DNA of 64,000 nucleotides from Pannonibacter anstelovis (GTDB lineage: Bacteria; Pseudomonadota; Alphaproteobacteria; Rhizobiales; Stappiaceae): positions 177,615 to 241,614 of the forward strand of contig NZ_JBAKBF010000008.1 of NCBI RefSeq assembly GCF_036881715.1. The letters are read 5' to 3'. The notes beneath the pieces are model-generated. The model was not told the DNA's origin, searched no databases, and was given only the letters and a program-made list of their open reading frames with translations. The position numbers and the translations under genes were made by a program. This document shows positions 59,329 to 64,000 of this stretch, piece after piece; position 1 is the stretch's first letter; each line of letters begins with the position of its first letter.

Positions 59329-60724
59329 CGGGCCTTTTGCTGTCAGCCTGAACCGCAGCAACAGCGAGCATATTCATTGCCTGAATACGGCGGCAGAAGC
59401 GCGCGGACTGCGCCGCGGCATGAGCCTTGCCGACGCACGGGCCCTGTGCCCGCAGCTTGTCAGCGAACCGGCAGACCTGCCTGGCGAGCGGCAGTTTCTG
59501 GCCGCTCTTGGCCGATGGGCCGGGCGCTATGGCCCCATGGTGGGGCGCGATGGCGCGGACGGGCTGGTGGCCGACATCACCGGCGTGCCGCATCTCTTCG
59601 GCGGCGAGGAGGGCCTTCTTGCTGATCTTCAGGACCGCTTCAGCCGCGCCGGACTGACCGTGTCCGCCGCCATTGCCGGAACGCGCGGGGCGGCCTATGC
59701 GCTCTCACGCCACGGCGGCGGCATTGCCCCGCCGGGTGAGGCGCTGGCCGCCATCGGCGCCCTGCCGCCCTCGGCCCTGCGCATCGACGGGGAGACGGAA
59801 AACGGCCTGCAGCAGATGGGCCTGCGCACCATTCGCGATCTCACGCAGGTGCCGCGCGCGCCGCTGGCGCGCCGCTTCGGCGCCTCACTGATGCTGCGGC
59901 TGGATCAGGCACTTGGCCTTGCCGGAGAGCCCGTTTCCCCCGATGGTCCGCCGCCGCATTTCGGCGCCCGCATGACCTTGCCGGAGCCCATCGGCCTCGT
60001 CGGCGACGTGATGGCCGGTCTCACCCGTCTGCTCGAACGGCTCTGCGAAAAGCTGGCCGCCGTCAATCTCGGCGCCCGGCGGCTGCGTGTGGAACTGCGG
60101 CGGGTGGATGGAGACCTGGCGCAGCTGGACGTGGGCCTTGCCCGGCCCATGCGCGATCCCGCCGCCATCGCCCGCCTGTTTGCCCGCACGATCGAGAAGG
60201 TGGATGCCGGCTTCGGTTTCGACCAGTTGCGCATGACCGTCAGCATCGTGGAGGAAATGCGGCCGCAGCAGCTGACCAGCGCCGGTGAGGGGGAAGCGGA
60301 AGGAAGGCTCGCAGACCTCATCACCCGCATCGGCAACCGTCTGGGCTTTGACGCAGTGCGCCGCCATCTGCCCGCAGACAGTCACATTCCGGAGCGCAGC
60401 TATCTGGCAGCCCCTGCGGCCTTCAGCCAGCCAGAGCCCTTTCCCCGCTGCGGCCCGCGGCGTCCGCTCATCCTGTTTGCGCCCGAGCCGCTGACGGCGC
60501 AAGGGCCAACGCCGCCAGCCCGTTTTTCCTGGCGGCGCATGCGCTTCACCCTTGGCCGCGCCTCCGGACCGGAGCGCCTCTCGCCGGAATGGTGGCTGGA
60601 TGATCCAGAATGGCGCCGGGGCCTGCGCGATTACTGGTTCGTCCAAACCCTCGAGGGCCGCCGCCTCTGGCTGTTCCACACGCCCCAGAACCCGGGATGG
60701 TACGTCCATGGCGAATTTGCCTGA
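59243..60724 (+). CDS. imuB: ImuB, Y-family polymerase-like protein
   Basis: 493 residues of the Y-polymerase fold without catalytic acids: the opening RRVLCIWFPRLASDRILRLR replaces the usual Asp-rich metal site. Later GLQQMGLRTIRDLTQVPRAP and FGASLMLRLDQALG are the helix-hairpin-helix and little-finger lead-in. It is the hub that links ImuA, DnaE2 and the beta clamp in the SOS mutasome. It overlaps imuA at its start and dnaE2 at its end, implying coupled translation. Confidence 0.93.
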   Translation: MTRALARRVLCIWFPRLASDRILRLRPHDGPFAVSLNRSNSEHIHCLNTAAEARGLRRGMSLADARALCPQLVSEPADLPGERQFLAALGRWAGRYGPMVGRDGADGLVADITGVPHLFGGEEGLLADLQDRFSRAGLTVSAAIAGTRGAAYALSRHGGGIAPPGEALAAIGALPPSALRIDGETENGLQQMGLRTIRDLTQVPRAPLARRFGASLMLRLDQALGLAGEPVSPDGPPPHFGARMTLPEPIGLVGDVMAGLTRLLERLCEKLAAVNLGARRLRVELRRVDGDLAQLDVGLARPMRDPAAIARLFARTIEKVDAGFGFDQLRMTVSIVEEMRPQQLTSAGEGEAEGRLADLITRIGNRLGFDAVRRHLPADSHIPERSYLAAPAAFSQPEPFPRCGPRRPLILFAPEPLTAQGPTPPARFSWRRMRFTLGRASGPERLSPEWWLDDPEWRRGLRDYWFVQTLEGRRLWLFHTPQNPGWYVHGEFA

Positions 60725-63700
60725 AGCACTGAGCCCTGGCTATGCCGAGCTTTGCGTCACCAGCAACTTCACCTTCCTGACCGGGGCCTCGCACCCGGAG
60801 GAGCTGGTGTTGCGGGCAGCGGAACTGGGGCTGCAGGCCATCGCCATTACCGACCGCAACAGCCTTGCGGGCGTGGTGCGGGCCCATGTGGCCCTGCGCG
60901 AGCTGCGGCGGCGGCTGGCGGACAAGACAACAAGCGCCGCAGCAGGCAGCGCCCCGGCAAGGCCCGCAGAGACACCGCTGCATCCCATGACAGGCCGTCC
61001 GCATGCGGCTGTCCGGTCCCACCGGCGCATTGATCCGTCAAGCAGGCAGGACATGGGAAAGCAGGATGGAAACATCCAGCAACCGGGCGGACAGCGGCAC
61101 CGGGAACAGGCGGAGCAGCCCCCCGCAGCCCCCCCCGTTTTACCAAAGCTGATCATCGGGGCACGGTTGACGCTGGTGGATTGCCCGCTGGAGTTCGTCG
61201 CCCTGCCGGTAGACAAACCCGCCTATGCAAGATTGTCGCGGCTGCTGACCCTTGGCAAGCGCCGCGCCATCAAGGGCAGCTGCACGCTCTATCTCGCCGA
61301 TCTGATGGAATGGGGCAACGGCCTCATCCTCATCGCCCTGCCGCCGGATCCTTTGACCGCAGGGCCAGAAACAATGCAGAATGTTAAAACCGTTCTGAAC
61401 CGGCTGGTCCAGCACTTCCCCGGTCATGTCTACACCGGGGCCGCGCCCGGCTACGATGGGCAGGACCAGATCCGTTTTGATGCGCTCTACCGTCTGTCGC
61501 TGACGGCCGCTGCGCCGATGGTGGCCGTTGGCGATGTGCTGATGCACCGGGCGGGCCGCCGGGCGCTCGTGGATGTGCTAACCTGCCTGCGCGAGGGCTG
61601 CACCATTGCCACCCTCGGCCGCCGCGCCCTGCCCAATGCGGAGCGGCGGCTGAAGGACGGCGCCGGCATGGCCCGTCTTTTCACCCGCTATCCGGCAGCG
61701 CTCCGCCGCACGCTGGAGATAGCCGCCCGCTGCGCCTTTTCGCTGGATGACCTCAGCTACCAGTATCCCGAAGAGGTCAGCAGCGGCGAAGATGCGCAAG
61801 CCCGGCTGGAGCAACTGGTGCGGGCGGGCCTCGAAAGCCGCGAGCGTTTTCCCGATGGTGCGGATGCGGACACGCTGGCCAAGGTGGAAAAGGAACTGGC
61901 GCTGATCCGCCTCAAGGCATACGCGCCCTATTTCCTCACGGTGCATGAGATTGTTCAGTTCGCCCGCAGCCGGGGCATCCTCTGCCAGGGGCGCGGTTCG
62001 GCGGCCAATTCCATCGTCTGCTATGCGCTTGGCATCACCGAGGTAAAACCCGGCACCACGCTGATGGTGTTCGAACGCTTTATCTCCGCCGAGCGTGGCG
62101 AGCCGCCGGATATCGATGTCGATTTCGAGCACGAGCGGCGCGAGGAGGTGATCCAGCACATTTACGAGCGCTATGGCCGCCACCGTACCGGGCTTACCGC
62201 CACCGTCATTCACTTCCGTTCCCGCGCCGCCATCCGCGAGGTCGGCAAGGTCATGGGCCTGTCGCAGGATGTGCTGGCCGCGATTGCCGGGCAGAGCTGG
62301 GGCTGGTCCAGCGGCCCGCCGGATCCGGCGCGTCTGCGCGAGATAGGGCTGGACCCGTCGGAACGGCGGCTGTCGATGACGCTGGAACTGATTGCGGAAA
62401 TCATCGGCTTTCCGCGTCATCTGTCGCAGCATGTGGGCGGCTTCGTCATTACCCGTGAGCGGCTGGACGAGCTGTGCCCCATCGAAAATGCCGCGATGGA
62501 AGGACGGACCGTCATCGAGTGGGACAAGGACGACATCGACGCCCTCGGCATTCTCAAGGTGGATGTGCTGGCCCTCGGCATGCTCACCTGCCTGCGCAAG
62601 GGCTTTGAGCTTCTGGCCCGGCATGAACGGCAGGCGCTGACACTGGCCAGCGTGCCGGAGGAGGATCCGGCAGTCTATGACATGCTCTGCCGGGCCGATG
62701 CCATTGGCGTCTTCCAGGTGGAAAGCCGTGCACAGATGAATTTCCTGCCGCGCATGCGCCCGCGTGTCTTCTACGATCTGGTGATCGAGGTTGCCATCGT
62801 CCGCCCAGGCCCGATCCAGGGCGGCATGGTGCATCCTTACATCAACCGCCGCCGGGGCAGGGAGAAGGTGGAATACCCGTCCGAAGCGCTCAAGACAGTG
62901 CTGGGCAAGACGCTGGGCGTACCGCTGTTTCAGGAACAGGCACTGCAGATTGCGGTGGTCGCGGCTGGTTTTTCTCCCGGCGAGGCCGACCGCCTGCGCC
63001 GCAGCCTTGCCACCTTCAAGCGCATGGGCACGATCCATACGTTCCGGGACAAATTTATCTCCGGCATGCTGGGCAATGGCTACAGCCCGGAGTTTGCCGA
63101 ACGCTGCTTCAGCCAGATCGAGGGCTTTGGCGAATATGGCTTTCCCGAAAGCCATGCGGCGAGCTTTGCCAGGCTGGTCTATGCTTCGGCATGGATGAAA
63201 TGCCACCACCCGGCCATCTTTGCCTGCGCCCTGCTCAATGCCCAGCCCATGGGCTTCTATGCTCCGGCACAGATCGTGCGTGACGCCCGCGAGCATGGTG
63301 TGGAGGTGCGGCCCGTCTCGGTCAACCACTCGGACTGGGACAACACGCTGGAGCGGCGCAGCGACGGCGCACTGGCCCTTCGTCTCGGCTTCCGTCAGAT
63401 CAAGGGACTGCGCGAGGCGGATTGCCAGGCTATCGCCGCCAGCCGGGGCAACGGCTATCCAGATGTGGAAACCATCTGGCAGCGCACAGGACTCCGGGGA
63501 GATGTGCTGCAGCGGCTGGCGGAAGGCGATGCGCTGACCTGCCTTGGCCTCACCCGCCGGGCTGCCCTGTGGCAGGTCAAGGCGCTCGGGCAGGCCCGCA
63601 CCCTGCCGCTGTTCTCCGGCATGGACGGGGAAGCGATTGACGAGCCTGAGGTTGCCCTGCCCTCCATGTCGCTGGGAGAGGAAGTAGTGGAGGATTACGC

Positions 63701-64000
63701 CGCCCTGCGCCTGTCCTTGCGTGCCCACCCGATGGAGCTGCTGCGCCCCGCGCTGCCGGGCATTACGGCCAACGATCAGTTGATGCGGCCTGATCTGCGG
63801 CAGGTGAGTGTGGCTGGTCTCGTCATCACCCGCCAGCGCCCCGGAACCGCCTCAGGCGTCATCTTCCTGACGCTGGAGGATGAAACCGGCGTCAGCAATG
63901 TGGTGGTCTGGCCCGGTGTTTATGCCGTTTTCCGTCGTGCTGTCATTTTTGGTCGTCTTTTACGTGTGAGGGGCCGTTTGGAGCGGGAGGGTTGTGTGGT
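60708..64000 (+). CDS. dnaE2: Error-prone DNA polymerase DnaE2 (cut by window edge)
   Basis: 1097 codons are visible and the frame is still open at the right edge. The PHP domain starts YAELCVTSNFTFLTGASHPE. It is interrupted at residues 73-146 by an Ala/Pro/Gln/Arg-rich insert. The polymerase domain has GRGSAANSIVCYALGI, the catalytic PPDIDVDFEHERREEVI and ILKVDVLALGMLTCL, then HPYINRRRGREKVEYPSEAL. DnaE2 copies damaged DNA with ImuA/B. It overlaps imuB by 17 bases (ATG 60708). The C-terminus with the OB fold (VAGLVITRQRPGTASGVIFL) is partly seen. Confidence 0.94.
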   Translation, partial: MANLPEALSPGYAELCVTSNFTFLTGASHPEELVLRAAELGLQAIAITDRNSLAGVVRAHVALRELRRRLADKTTSAAAGSAPARPAETPLHPMTGRPHAAVRSHRRIDPSSRQDMGKQDGNIQQPGGQRHREQAEQPPAAPPVLPKLIIGARLTLVDCPLEFVALPVDKPAYARLSRLLTLGKRRAIKGSCTLYLADLMEWGNGLILIALPPDPLTAGPETMQNVKTVLNRLVQHFPGHVYTGAAPGYDGQDQIRFDALYRLSLTAAAPMVAVGDVLMHRAGRRALVDVLTCLREGCTIATLGRRALPNAERRLKDGAGMARLFTRYPAALRRTLEIAARCAFSLDDLSYQYPEEVSSGEDAQARLEQLVRAGLESRERFPDGADADTLAKVEKELALIRLKAYAPYFLTVHEIVQFARSRGILCQGRGSAANSIVCYALGITEVKPGTTLMVFERFISAERGEPPDIDVDFEHERREEVIQHIYERYGRHRTGLTATVIHFRSRAAIREVGKVMGLSQDVLAAIAGQSWGWSSGPPDPARLREIGLDPSERRLSMTLELIAEIIGFPRHLSQHVGGFVITRERLDELCPIENAAMEGRTVIEWDKDDIDALGILKVDVLALGMLTCLRKGFELLARHERQALTLASVPEEDPAVYDMLCRADAIGVFQVESRAQMNFLPRMRPRVFYDLVIEVAIVRPGPIQGGMVHPYINRRRGREKVEYPSEALKTVLGKTLGVPLFQEQALQIAVVAAGFSPGEADRLRRSLATFKRMGTIHTFRDKFISGMLGNGYSPEFAERCFSQIEGFGEYGFPESHAASFARLVYASAWMKCHHPAIFACALLNAQPMGFYAPAQIVRDAREHGVEVRPVSVNHSDWDNTLERRSDGALALRLGFRQIKGLREADCQAIAASRGNGYPDVETIWQRTGLRGDVLQRLAEGDALTCLGLTRRAALWQVKALGQARTLPLFSGMDGEAIDEPEVALPSMSLGEEVVEDYAALRLSLRAHPMELLRPALPGITANDQLMRPDLRQVSVAGLVITRQRPGTASGVIFLTLEDETGVSNVVVWPGVYAVFRRAVIFGRLLRVRGRLEREGCV

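Noticed and set aside
61578..63728. 716-codon minus-strand frame opposite dnaE2
   Set aside because: Antisense of an unmistakable polymerase gene.
1..64000. CRISPR array, tRNA, rRNA, IS element or integrase
   Set aside because: No regularly spaced repeats, cloverleaf, rRNA core or transposase motif was seen on either strand.

Overview
The window is chromosomal DNA from a GC-rich alphaproteobacterium. The evidence is gene content and arrangement: an SRP RNA gene beside dnaX, a divergent phaBA/phaR locus, metX-metW, a chorismate mutase-hisC-tyrC cluster, an imuA-imuB-dnaE2 mutagenesis cassette, and a DnaX with its zinc cysteines reduced to one. Protein style fits Hyphomicrobiales/Stappiaceae-like bacteria (Stappia/Pannonibacter type). 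That assignment is inference; no database was consulted. Nothing points to a prophage, plasmid, insertion sequence, CRISPR array, rRNA or tRNA.

Layout. 1-5.7 kb: end of a polysaccharide flippase, xthA, a GH25 lipoprotein, folP-folK, and a MarR-controlled Bcr/CflA efflux pump. 5.7-12.8 kb: typA with a structured leader, a UPF0145 gene, dnaX, SRP RNA, serine-glyoxylate-type aminotransferase, N-formylglutamate amidohydrolase family protein. 12.9-22 kb: gcdH with a divergent LysR regulator, an EamA exporter with its own divergent LysR regulator, a MAPEG protein, a PlsC-type acyltransferase, recQ, a cupin, gloB. 22-28 kb: a methyltransferase, metX-metW, and chorismate mutase-hisC-tyrC. 28-32.9 kb: two tandem paralogous coiled-coil proteins of unknown function beside a membrane GGDEF-EAL protein. 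32.9-42.6 kb: ispA, mtgA, rpmF, yciB, phaB-phaA/phaR, a palindromic intergenic repeat, a GlcG/HbpS protein and a gamma-glutamyltransferase-like enzyme. 43-47.7 kb: rplT-rpmI, infC (ATT start), a glycosyltransferase, an alpha/beta hydrolase, purU. 47.7-55.9 kb: a periplasmic sensor protein plus a chemoreceptor ending in a PilZ-like domain, an Lrp regulator divergent from an E1-type 2-oxoacid dehydrogenase, an L,D-transpeptidase, a NUDIX hydrolase. 56-64 kb: AraC regulator, cytochrome P450 and its 2Fe-2S ferredoxin, then imuA-imuB-dnaE2 running off the right edge.

Most of the window is housekeeping and core metabolism. The least explained parts are the tandem Cys/Trp-free coiled-coil paralogs that both end in T-D-V-T-V (28.0-30.6 kb), possibly RTX-less secreted proteins linked to c-di-GMP signalling, and the secreted sensor plus PilZ chemoreceptor pair (48.1-51.1 kb). 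Also worth checking are the long structured leaders of typA, metX, infC and rpmI, and a roughly 74-residue low-complexity insertion in the PHP domain of DnaE2.
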